DNA of 64,000 nucleotides from positions 372,001-436,000 of the forward strand of contig JADJBV010000002.1 of assembly GCA_016703535.1 (NCBI GenBank), given 5' to 3'. A program made the position numbers and the translations under genes. The DNA is from Deltaproteobacteria bacterium (GTDB taxonomy: Bacteria; Myxococcota; Kuafuiibacteriia; Kuafuiibacteriales; Kuafuiibacteriaceae). The notes beneath the pieces were generated by a model. That model searched no databases and was not told the DNA's origin. It saw nothing but the letters and a program-made list of their open reading frames with translations. Below, piece by piece: positions 34,436-42,591 of the stretch (positions are counted from its first letter, which is position 1; each line of letters opens with the position of its first letter).

Positions 34436-35389
34436 ATGAAGCGACCCCTCCTCCTCGCCAGCGCATCGCTCGCCCTGTGGGCCTGCGGCGGCGAGCCCGA
34501 GTTCACCCAGCCGCTGAAGCTTGCGGGGGGGAAAGAGATCTCGCCGGCCACCTTGGCCCGCGGCAAAGAGCGCTACACCTTGTACTGCCGCGCCTGCCAC
34601 GGCGACCTCGGAGATGGTCGCGGTCCGGCCGGGATCGGCATGCGCCCGCCGCCCCGCAACTTCACTGAACCCGCCTTCAAGTTTGGTGGCGTCGCCGCGG
34701 GCGAACTCCCGCCCGACGAAGAGTTGGTCCGCATCGTCAAGGGCGGCCTGAACGGGACGCCGATGTTGCCCTGGGACGTCCCGGAGCAAGACCTGTTGGA
34801 CATCATCCAATACATCAAGACCTTCAACGTGATCTGGACCGAAGACGAGCCCGGCGAAAAGGTCGTGATCAGCGACGATCCGTGGGTCGGCAAAGAGGCC
34901 CAGGGTGTGGAGCGCGGCAAGATCGTCTACCACGCGACGGCTCAATGCCTGAAGTGCCACCCGGCCTACGCCACCAAACAAGAGATCTGGGACGCGGCGG
35001 TGATCGCCGATGGTGAAGGCAGCACCCGGGCCTTCCGCGAAGGCATGTATTATCCCGAGGTCAAGTTTGCCCAGGCCTACAACAACAACCTGTTGCCGCC
35101 GGACTTCACGCGCCACCCGATCAAGGCTGGCTCTACGCCCAAAGATCTGTTCCGCACCATCGCCTCGGGCATCGGCGGCACCGCCATGCCCATGTGGAAG
35201 GACGCGATCCCCGACGAGGACATCTGGGCCATCGCCCACTACGTGAACAGCTTGTACGCCATCAAGGACAAGCCCGAGGCCGCCGAGCTCCGTAAGCGCA
35301 TGCTCGAGCAGCCCGACTGGCAGCCCCCGGCGCCCCCCGACGCGCCGGCGCCCGACGGGGCCGCGCCCCCGCCCGCCGAACCGCAATAG
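34436..35389 (+). CDS. Diheme cytochrome c lipoprotein
   Basis: 317 residues from ATG 34436; leader MKRPLLLASASLALWAC gives a lipobox. Two heme c sites: CRACH near residue 51 and CLKCH near 171, each with a downstream methionine candidate (GTPMLPW and GTAMPMW) for axial ligation. The two cytochrome domains are therefore homologous in layout. A Pro/Ala-rich tail of ~25 residues closes the protein. The frame runs upstream through the 93-bp repeats, but the signal peptide fixes the start. It is likely an electron donor to an oxidase at the periplasmic face. Confidence 0.9.
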   Translation: MKRPLLLASASLALWACGGEPEFTQPLKLAGGKEISPATLARGKERYTLYCRACHGDLGDGRGPAGIGMRPPPRNFTEPAFKFGGVAAGELPPDEELVRIVKGGLNGTPMLPWDVPEQDLLDIIQYIKTFNVIWTEDEPGEKVVISDDPWVGKEAQGVERGKIVYHATAQCLKCHPAYATKQEIWDAAVIADGEGSTRAFREGMYYPEVKFAQAYNNNLLPPDFTRHPIKAGSTPKDLFRTIASGIGGTAMPMWKDAIPDEDIWAIAHYVNSLYAIKDKPEAAELRKRMLEQPDWQPPAPPDAPAPDGAAPPPAEPQ

Positions 35390-35416
35390 TTTGTCGGTTC
35401 GACTTTCTGCGACAAA
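35390..35416. repeat. Short inverted repeat upstream of the cupredoxin-like lipoprotein gene
   Basis: TTTGTCG at 35390-35396 and CGACAAA at 35410-35416, perfect 7-base arms with a 13-base spacer, directly after the cytochrome stop codon. It could be an operator for the downstream gene or a weak terminator; no T run follows. Confidence 0.35.
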
Positions 35417-35466
35417 ACGCCGCGATCCCCGGTGACCCCTGGCGCAGCTCGCGTTAGGGAGCGGAC

Positions 35467-36285
35467 ATGACTCCGTCCCGCGCGTTGATCCTCGCCCTCG
35501 CCGGCTCCACCTTGTGGGCCTGCAACGAACAAAAGGCGGCCCCTCCGCCTCCGGCGCCCCCGCCCCCGGCGGCCGCCGAAGCCCCTCCTCCCCCACCGCC
35601 CCCGGCCGAAGCCCCACCCCCCGCTGCCGCCGCCGATCCGGCCGCCGCCGGCGGAAATGGGACCATCAAGGGTGTGGTCGCCTTCGAAGGGGCGGTCCCG
35701 GCGCCGACCAAACTCGACATGAGCAAGGACCCGGCCTGCGGCAAGATCAACAAAGAGGGCACGGTCACTGAGGTCGCGGTGAAGGACGGCAAGTTGGCCG
35801 ACGTGTTCGTCTACATCAAGAGTGGCCTCAAGGAGGGCGCGACCTTCCCGGCCCGCACCGACGTGCCCACCCTCGACCAGCGGGGCTGCATCTACCAGCC
35901 GCTGATGATCGGCCTGCAGACCGGCCAGAAGGTGAAGATCATCAACAGCGATCCGACCCTGCACAACGTTCACGCCCTCGCCAAACGCGGCGAGTTCAAC
36001 ACCGCCATGCCCAAGAAGGACTCGGTCATCGAGAAGTCCTTCCCCAAGCCCGAGGTCCCCATCGAGGTGAAGTGTGAAGTCCACCCCTGGATGAAGGCCC
36101 ACTTCGGCGTGGTCGATCACCCGTTCTTCGCCGTGACCGGCGCGGATGGCAGCTTCACCATCGAAGGGGTGCCGGCGGGGAAATACACGTTGGAGCTGGT
36201 CCACGGGAAGTTGGGCACCCAGACCGTGGAAGTGACGGTCTCCGGGGGCGCCGCCGCCGAGGCCCAGGCCTCCTTCAAGGGATAG
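35467..36285 (+). CDS. Cupredoxin-like lipoprotein with Pro/Ala linker, paralog 2
   Basis: 272 residues from ATG, with GGGAG just upstream. Lipobox LWAC, then ~45 residues of almost pure Pro/Ala/Glu as a flexible spacer from the membrane. The folded part is collinear with the protein at 29222-29896: VFVYIKSGLKE, DQRGCIYQPLM, NSDPTLHNVHALAKRGEFN and IEVKCEVHPWMKAHFGVVDHPFF, then a carboxypeptidase-regulatory-like domain. The potential copper ligands (His, Cys, His, Met) are conserved in both. This copy is membrane-tethered, the other soluble, suggesting a relay pair for copper or electrons. Confidence 0.82.
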   Translation: MTPSRALILALAGSTLWACNEQKAAPPPPAPPPPAAAEAPPPPPPPAEAPPPAAAADPAAAGGNGTIKGVVAFEGAVPAPTKLDMSKDPACGKINKEGTVTEVAVKDGKLADVFVYIKSGLKEGATFPARTDVPTLDQRGCIYQPLMIGLQTGQKVKIINSDPTLHNVHALAKRGEFNTAMPKKDSVIEKSFPKPEVPIEVKCEVHPWMKAHFGVVDHPFFAVTGADGSFTIEGVPAGKYTLELVHGKLGTQTVEVTVSGGAAAEAQASFKG

Positions 36286-36344
36286 CCTCGGCGAACTGTA
36301 CGCCGGGCTTGCCGGACCCGGGCCTTTCCGCGACAACATGGGGC

Positions 36345-37094
36345 ATGGCGCTTCGCCTCGCCCTCCTCGGTTTTTTGACCCTCCTGGCCGCCTGTCCTCA
36401 ACCCGCGACCGTGGTCCCGGATCAGGCCCTACGTTTTTCCGAGGCCCAACGGCTTCACAAACAAGCGCAAGAGACCGAAGCCCTCCGGATCTACCGAGAG
36501 CTGGCGCCGCGCCACTTGCCTTCCCGGTGTTACGCCGCGGTCTTGGCGGCTCGACTGGAGCAGGCCCAAACCGCGACCGTCACCTTGCAGGCCGCGATCA
36601 AGGAGCAGCCCGAAGAGCCCCACTGCCTGACCTTGTACGGTCGGGAGTTGATCTACGGGAAACGTCCGAAGGAGGCCCTCCCCATCTTGGAGAAGGCCTG
36701 GGCCCACGCGCCCCAAGACGTGGCCAGTCGGGCCTTCATCCAAGCCAGCCTGGGCTTCGCTCAGTTCACTTCTTTTCAGTATAAGGAGGCCGCCGCCGCC
36801 TTCGAACAAGCGGCGACCCTCGATGGCAGCGTGGCGATGTACGCCTATAACGCGGGCTTTTCGCACTTCGAGTACGGCAACTACGCCGCGGCCCAGCCGC
36901 TCCTCGAGAAGGCGGTCCTGCAGGGCCTGGACGAAGACGTGGGCCTCGCCGCCGCCGATCAACTGGACATCATCAAACGTGGCGCAACCTGGGTCTGCCC
37001 GATGCACCCCGAAGAACGCGGCAAAGAGGGCGATATCTGCGCTCAGTGCCGCATGAAGTTGGAGCCGGTCTCCAACGGCGTCCCATCCGAATGA
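36345..37094 (+). CDS. TPR lipoprotein ending in a heavy-metal-binding (CPMHPE) motif
   Basis: 249 residues from ATG 36345; lipobox LLAAC. Residues ~25-205 are TPR-like helical pairs (EAQRLHKQAQETEALRIYREL, EALPILEKAWAHAP, YNAGFSHFEYGNYAAAQPLLEKAV). The last ~30 residues read WVCPMHPEERGKEGDICAQCRMKLEP, matching the heavy-metal-binding domain (CPMHP...C..C.M.L.P) otherwise found at the start of copper P-type ATPases and CusB-type adaptors. That gives a Cys/His/Met cluster suited to Cu(I). TPR joined to this domain in a lipoprotein is uncommon. Downstream thioredoxin-rhodanese gene is 9 bp away, so co-transcribed. Confidence 0.83.
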   Translation: MALRLALLGFLTLLAACPQPATVVPDQALRFSEAQRLHKQAQETEALRIYRELAPRHLPSRCYAAVLAARLEQAQTATVTLQAAIKEQPEEPHCLTLYGRELIYGKRPKEALPILEKAWAHAPQDVASRAFIQASLGFAQFTSFQYKEAAAAFEQAATLDGSVAMYAYNAGFSHFEYGNYAAAQPLLEKAVLQGLDEDVGLAAADQLDIIKRGATWVCPMHPEERGKEGDICAQCRMKLEPVSNGVPSE

Positions 37095-37103
37095 GGTGAA
37101 GTG

Positions 37104-37778
37104 ATGAGCACGATCAAGGTCACCGACAAAAACTTCGAGACCGCGGTGTTGGCCGCGCCTGGCCCGGTGTTGGTGGACTTTTGGGCCACCTGGTGTGGGC
37201 CTTGCCTGGCGGTGGCGCCCATCTTGGAGCAGCTCTCCACCGAATACGCGGGCAAGGTCACCATCGCCAAGCTGGACGTGGACGAGTCTCCACAAACAGC
37301 GGCCCGTTATCGCATCCAGTCGATCCCGACGATGATCCTCTTCGAGGGCGGCAAGCCCAAAAACGCGGTGCAAGGCGCCTTGCCGAAGCCGAAGTTGGTC
37401 GAGTTCCTCGAGAAGTCGGTGAGCAGCCTGAAGCCGCCTTCGATCAAACCCGCCGAACTCAAGGCCGGCTTGGACGCCGGTGAACCGTGGGCTCTCTACG
37501 ACGTGCGGGATCTTGGGCCCTTCTCGCGGAGCCACCTCTTGCGATCGGCCCGGCTGGCCCCAGAGGACGTGGCGGCGACCGTGGCGACTTTGCCCGCCGG
37601 CCGCAACGTGGCCCTGATCTGCCGAAGTGGTGAGGTCTCCAGCGAACTCGCCGCCAAGCTCAACAGCCCGACCCGGCGGGTGGTGGCCCTGGAGAAGGGC
37701 CTGCTCGCTTGGGAAGGCAGCGGTTTTCCAACTTATTCGGACCAAGAAGAAAAAGAGCTCAATGGGACGGGTGGCTGA
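37104..37778 (+). CDS. Thioredoxin-rhodanese fusion
   Basis: 224 residues from ATG 37104 with GAGGTGA upstream. Residues 1-105 are a thioredoxin with FWATWCGPC active site near 29-33 and the cis-proline in IQSIPTMILF. Residues ~115-215 are a rhodanese domain with LICRSGEVSS as the active-site loop (Cys near 172). No signal peptide, so cytosolic. Such fusions handle sulfane sulfur or cysteine persulfides. It sits between the metal-binding TPR lipoprotein and the acyltransferase, which starts directly after its stop codon. One dyad copy lies at 37370. Confidence 0.88.
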   Translation: MSTIKVTDKNFETAVLAAPGPVLVDFWATWCGPCLAVAPILEQLSTEYAGKVTIAKLDVDESPQTAARYRIQSIPTMILFEGGKPKNAVQGALPKPKLVEFLEKSVSSLKPPSIKPAELKAGLDAGEPWALYDVRDLGPFSRSHLLRSARLAPEDVAATVATLPAGRNVALICRSGEVSSELAAKLNSPTRRVVALEKGLLAWEGSGFPTYSDQEEKELNGTGG

Positions 37779-38615
37779 GTGGCCGTCCGCCGCGAACCCT
37801 GGCGGGTCCGGGTACTGCAAGATGGCTTGCGGCTGGTCTACCTGACGGTGATCGTCGGGGCCGTGGTGGCTGGCGTACTTTTGCCTGGCCGGGCCTATCC
37901 CCTTTGGCGCGACGTGGTCGGTCGAGTGGTGGTCGGACTCAGCGCTCAGATCCTGGTGCTGGCGATCTTGCGGATGCTGGTGCCCCGGCCCCTGTCGGGC
38001 TCCCACAAGGTGGGGCGCAATCGCGACTACTTTCGTTGGTTGGCGTCGGTCTGCTTCGCGGAGGTCGCCCTCCACCCGTTGTTGCGTTTTCCGTTTTGGT
38101 TCCTCCACCTGACCCGGGTCTTGTACCTGCGGGCGCTCGGCGCTCAACTTTCGGTGGGCGTCAGCCTGCACGAGCAGATCGTCGTGCGGGAGCCGTCGCT
38201 GGTCAGCTTGGGCTCAGGGAGCCAGCTGGAGCCGGGGGTGATCATCGAGGTGGCGCTCCACGGCGCCGGGCGCATCCGGGTTGGGCAGGTCACCATCGGC
38301 CAGGGCGTGTTGGTCGGAGCCCACTCGATCTTGATGCCGGGCGCCACCATTGGCCACGACGCTCGGGTCGAGCCCGGGGCGGTGATCGGCGAAGACGTGA
38401 AGGTCGGGGTCGGGGCCTTCATCGGTGAAGGCGCCCACCTGGAGCAAGGTTGTGACCTGGGCTCTTACGTGGCGGTGGGCACCGGCGCCATCGTCGGCGT
38501 TGGCGTCAAGGCCGGCGATCGGGCTCGCATCGAAGCGGGCGCGGTGGTGGAGCCCGGCACGATCATCAAGGAGCGCGAGCGCTGGACCGGCGCGCCAGCG
38601 CGGCGGGTCGAGTAG
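37779..38615 (+). CDS. Left-handed beta-helix (hexapeptide) acyltransferase-like membrane protein
   Basis: 278 residues from GTG 37779, starting immediately after the upstream stop. Two hydrophobic helices at the N-terminus (VYLTVIVGAVVAGVLL and VVVGLSAQILVLAIL), then from residue ~125 at least ten imperfect hexapeptide turns ([LIV]-G-x-x-x-x type), for example GSQLEPGVIIE, GQVTIGQGVLVGAHSILMPGATIGHD, VGVGAFIGEGAHLEQG. The usual catalytic histidine region is unclear. It is probably an envelope O-acetyl- or acyl-transferase-like protein; the substrate is unknown. It carries a dyad copy at 37817. Confidence 0.75.
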   Translation: MAVRREPWRVRVLQDGLRLVYLTVIVGAVVAGVLLPGRAYPLWRDVVGRVVVGLSAQILVLAILRMLVPRPLSGSHKVGRNRDYFRWLASVCFAEVALHPLLRFPFWFLHLTRVLYLRALGAQLSVGVSLHEQIVVREPSLVSLGSGSQLEPGVIIEVALHGAGRIRVGQVTIGQGVLVGAHSILMPGATIGHDARVEPGAVIGEDVKVGVGAFIGEGAHLEQGCDLGSYVAVGTGAIVGVGVKAGDRARIEAGAVVEPGTIIKERERWTGAPARRVE

Positions 38616-38653
38616 CGAGCCCGAAGTCGATCGCGCTGTCAAAGTTCTGGATC

Positions 38654-38689
38654 AATTTCGGCGCGGAGCCGTGTTCGCTGGCCGAAATT
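38654..38689. repeat. Inverted repeat between the acyltransferase and dam-like genes
   Basis: AATTTCGGC at 38654-38662 and GCCGAAATT at 38681-38689: perfect 9-base arms with an 18-base spacer, followed by TTTTA. It can act as a terminator for the upstream gene or as an operator just upstream of the methylase promoter. Confidence 0.4.
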
Positions 38690-38726
38690 TTTACGAGTTC
38701 GATCGACGCCGTTAGCCTCCGCGTCG
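38690..38726 (+). promoter_or_regulatory. Putative promoter of the Dam-like methylase gene
   Basis: TTTACG at 38690-38695, 17-base spacer, TAGCCT at 38713-38718, then CCGCGTCG and ATG 38727. Nearly leaderless. The -35 abuts the right arm of the inverted repeat, so a protein bound there would block it. Confidence 0.42.
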
Positions 38727-39650
<924 letters not shown>

Positions 39651-39744
39651 GAGTGATGTCCCATGGGACCTCCCGGGCGTGACCGCGCTCCATCCCCCTC
39701 TGTGCGCGTTGAAGAGGAGGTGACCGCTGTGCTCAGCTGGCAAG

Positions 39745-42591
39745 GTGGCGACCGAACAGGAGATTCTGGCCCGGGCGGTCCAGGCCGGGCTCCTCTCCAG
39801 CGATGAACTCGAGGTCCTGGAGGCCCAGTTGGCCTCGGACCCGACCGCCTCTGACTTCGATGGCCGCTACGGGGCCCGCTTGGACGCCCTCCTGCGCAGC
39901 GCCCGCCTCGACGAGGCCACTGTTCGACGTTTGGCCAGCGGCCCGGCGGATCAAGCCTCCGCACCTCCACCACCGGCGGCTCAGCTCGGGCGATACCAGC
40001 TGGAGGCCTTGGTCGGCGCGGGCGGCAACGGCCGGGTCTTCAAGGCTTGGGATCGGGATCTCCACCGACCGGTTGCGCTGAAGTTGCTGCGGGGGGACCG
40101 GGGTTCGGCGGCGGGCTTGCTGGACGAGGCCCGGGCTCAAGCGCGCCTCGATCACCCCAACGTCTGCCCGATCTACGAGGTCGGCGAGTTGGAGGGCCAA
40201 CCTTATATCGCGATGCAGTTCATCGCCGGTCGCACCTTCAAAGAAGCGCTCCCCGAACTCCCGCTGCATCGACGTTTGCAGATCTTGGAAGAGGTGGCTC
40301 GGGCGGTCCACGAAGCGCACCGGCTGGGGTTGATCCATCGTGACCTCAAGCCCTCCAACTTCATGCTCGAAGAAGTTGAAGGGCGAATTCGGCCCTACGT
40401 CCTCGACTTTGGTTTGGCCCGACCCCTCACGCCGCCCCTGTCCCTCGACGCCAGCGGCGCGGGCACGCCCGGTTATATGGCGCCAGAACAACACCGCGGT
40501 GGGGCCAACCTGGACGCCCGCACCGATGTTTATGGCCTGGGCGCCACGCTCTTTCAGCTGCTGACCGGCCACCGTCCCGGGCCAGAACCTCACCTCGAGA
40601 TCTTGCCCTCGTCGGTCCCCCGAGATCTCGCGGCCATCGCCGCCCGGGCCTTGGCCCCCAGCCCCGACGACCGATACCCCACCGCCGAAGCTCTGGCCGA
40701 GGAGCTGGCCCGCTTTCGCCGCGGTGATCCGGTGGAGGCCCGCCGCGGAGGCCGGGTTTATCGGCTCGGAAAGCGCCTCCGGCAACACCCGATCACCGGG
40801 GCCGCCATCACCTTTGGGATCATCTCTTTGTTGATCGCTGCCGCCAGCTGGGGCCTAGGCCTGGAGCGGAGTCGGCGGCGAGCCGAGTTCGCGGCGCGTT
40901 TGGGGGATGAGGTCGCCCGCCTGGAAGTTTCACGGCGCTCCTCTTTGACCTCACCACTCCACGACGTGGCCCTCGACGAAGACCGACAACGACGACGCCT
41001 GGCCGAACTCGAAGGGTTGGTGGCCGAACACACCGACGACGCCGACGGCGCGGGCGACTATGCGAGGGGTCGAGCCCACGCGGTGCTCGGCGATCTGAGC
41101 GCCGCCTTCGAACACCTGGAGGCCGCCCGCAAGAAGGGGCTCGACACCCCGGCGTTGTCGACGGCCCTCGGTGAGGTGATGGGCGATCTCTACGGCCAGG
41201 CGTTGGATGAGCTCGGGCCAAAAGGGTCAGCCGAAGAACGGGGGGCGCTGGCCCGGACCTGGCGAACGGCGGCCCTCGCTCATCTGAAACAAGTAGCGGC
41301 CAACGAACCCGAACTCAACCGCCTGATCAACGCGCGGATCGCGCTTTACGAAGAGCAGTTCGACCTGGCTCGGGCCGAGGTGGCGGCCTCGATCGGCGAA
41401 CCTTGGCGGGTGGAGGCTCCGCTTTTGCTCGGCCGGATCGAAGACCAGGCGGGCCGAGCCGACCGCAACCGGGGCGAACCGCAGGTCGCTTGGGAGGCGC
41501 ATCAACGGGCGGTCTTGGCCTTCACCGAGGCCATTCGTTTGGCCGCCAGCCACCCCGACGCTCACCAAGGCCGATGCCGGGCCCTGGTCAACCAGCTCTT
41601 CCTCGAGGTTTATGATCTCGATCGGGATCCCGGGCCGACCCACGGAGAGGCGGTGGAGGCCTGTCAGACCGCGACCCTGGTGCACTCCCGTCGGGCCCGG
41701 CCCTGGCAAGAGTTGGCTCGGGCTCATCGCTTGTACGCGACCCACCTGCACGGCACGGGGGCAGCGTCGGCGGGCCTGATCGATCAGGCCATCCTCGCCG
41801 GGGAGCGGGCGGTGGCCCTTCAGCCCGAGTCGGCCGAGCCCTACGATGCCCTGGGCAACGTCTATCGCCTCCGTGGATCCCAACGTTCCCAAGTGGAGGC
41901 GGACAACGACGCCGATCTGAAGCGGGCCATCGAGCTCTTCGAGCAAGCCCTCTTGCGCAAGCCCAACGGCGCCGCCATTTGGAACGATCTGGGCAACGGC
42001 CACGCCGCTCGGGCGGCCGTCGCCCTGACCCGAGGGGCGCCCGACTTCCAAGCCTATGCGGCGGCGATCGAGGCCTATGAACGTTCGATCTCCGTACAAG
42101 GCGGGACCCACCCATCCCCGTGGATCAACCTGGGGGCCCTCCACTTGGATCAGGCTCAGGTGCTGGAGGAGCCCGAACGTACCCTCTTGATCGAAAGCGC
42201 CTTGGCCGATCTGCAAGCTGGCTTGCAATTGCACAAAAGTGATCCCTACGCCTTGGCTCTTTGGGCCCAAGCCGCGGCTCAGCAGGCCCGCACCCTTGAC
42301 GATCCTTCCTGGTTGGCGCGGGCCCGAACGGCCGCCGAACGGGCCAAGGCGCTGGATCCGGCGAGTTGGCACGGGGAGGTCGCGCTGGCGATGATCGCCG
42401 AAGCCGAAGCCGATCTGCAGGTGGCCACCGCCCACGATCCCGGCGACGCCCTGTTGGCGTCCCACCGCGCCTGGCAGCGGGCCTTGGCGCTCAACCCTCA
42501 ACAACCCGAGCTGCGCCGGGGCGAGGCCGAAAGTTGGGCCCGGCTTCAGTCAAGCGGGCGCTTCAGCCCAAAAGCCTCGATCCAGCGATAG
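39745..42591 (+). CDS. Ser/Thr protein kinase with C-terminal TPR-like solenoid
   Basis: 948 residues from GTG 39745. A short helical N-terminus (~75 residues) precedes an intact kinase domain: VGAGGNGRVF loop near 91-100, VALKLL lysine near 110, IHRDLKPSN near 198, VLDFGLARP near 220 and GTPGYMAPEQ. A single membrane helix at about 350-372 (AAITFGIISLLIAAASWGLGL) is followed by ~570 residues of TPR-like helix pairs (YDALGNVYRLRGS, AIEAYERSISVQGG, PWINLGALHLDQA). This is the common myxobacterial Pkn layout. It converges with, and overlaps by 46 bp, an FHA-sigma54 activator that is a plausible substrate. Confidence 0.93.
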   Translation: MATEQEILARAVQAGLLSSDELEVLEAQLASDPTASDFDGRYGARLDALLRSARLDEATVRRLASGPADQASAPPPPAAQLGRYQLEALVGAGGNGRVFKAWDRDLHRPVALKLLRGDRGSAAGLLDEARAQARLDHPNVCPIYEVGELEGQPYIAMQFIAGRTFKEALPELPLHRRLQILEEVARAVHEAHRLGLIHRDLKPSNFMLEEVEGRIRPYVLDFGLARPLTPPLSLDASGAGTPGYMAPEQHRGGANLDARTDVYGLGATLFQLLTGHRPGPEPHLEILPSSVPRDLAAIAARALAPSPDDRYPTAEALAEELARFRRGDPVEARRGGRVYRLGKRLRQHPITGAAITFGIISLLIAAASWGLGLERSRRRAEFAARLGDEVARLEVSRRSSLTSPLHDVALDEDRQRRRLAELEGLVAEHTDDADGAGDYARGRAHAVLGDLSAAFEHLEAARKKGLDTPALSTALGEVMGDLYGQALDELGPKGSAEERGALARTWRTAALAHLKQVAANEPELNRLINARIALYEEQFDLARAEVAASIGEPWRVEAPLLLGRIEDQAGRADRNRGEPQVAWEAHQRAVLAFTEAIRLAASHPDAHQGRCRALVNQLFLEVYDLDRDPGPTHGEAVEACQTATLVHSRRARPWQELARAHRLYATHLHGTGAASAGLIDQAILAGERAVALQPESAEPYDALGNVYRLRGSQRSQVEADNDADLKRAIELFEQALLRKPNGAAIWNDLGNGHAARAAVALTRGAPDFQAYAAAIEAYERSISVQGGTHPSPWINLGALHLDQAQVLEEPERTLLIESALADLQAGLQLHKSDPYALALWAQAAAQQARTLDDPSWLARARTAAERAKALDPASWHGEVALAMIAEAEADLQVATAHDPGDALLASHRAWQRALALNPQQPELRRGEAESWARLQSSGRFSPKASIQR
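42213..42226. repeat. Representative copy of the recurrent GCAAG-N4-CTTGC dyad
   Basis: GCAAGCTGGCTTGC, a 14-bp sequence whose 5-base ends are exact inverted repeats. I count 15 copies with both ends exact in the window, starting at 4464, 6691, 21154, 21277, 22470, 37370, 37817, 42213, 43571, 47665, 49177, 52803, 59428, 59779 and 63384, and nine with C/G-swapped fifth bases. Confidence 0.6.

Noticed and set aside
34262..35389. Longer reading frame of the diheme cytochrome running back into the 93-bp repeats
   Set aside because: The signal peptide with lipobox starts at 34436; upstream residues are translations of the repeat array.
37768..37830. tRNA-Ser-like D-arm string (GGTGGCTGAGTGGCC) at the thioredoxin/acyltransferase junction
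   Set aside because: No acceptor stem, anticodon arm or T-loop can be drawn; both flanking genes are clearly coding through it.
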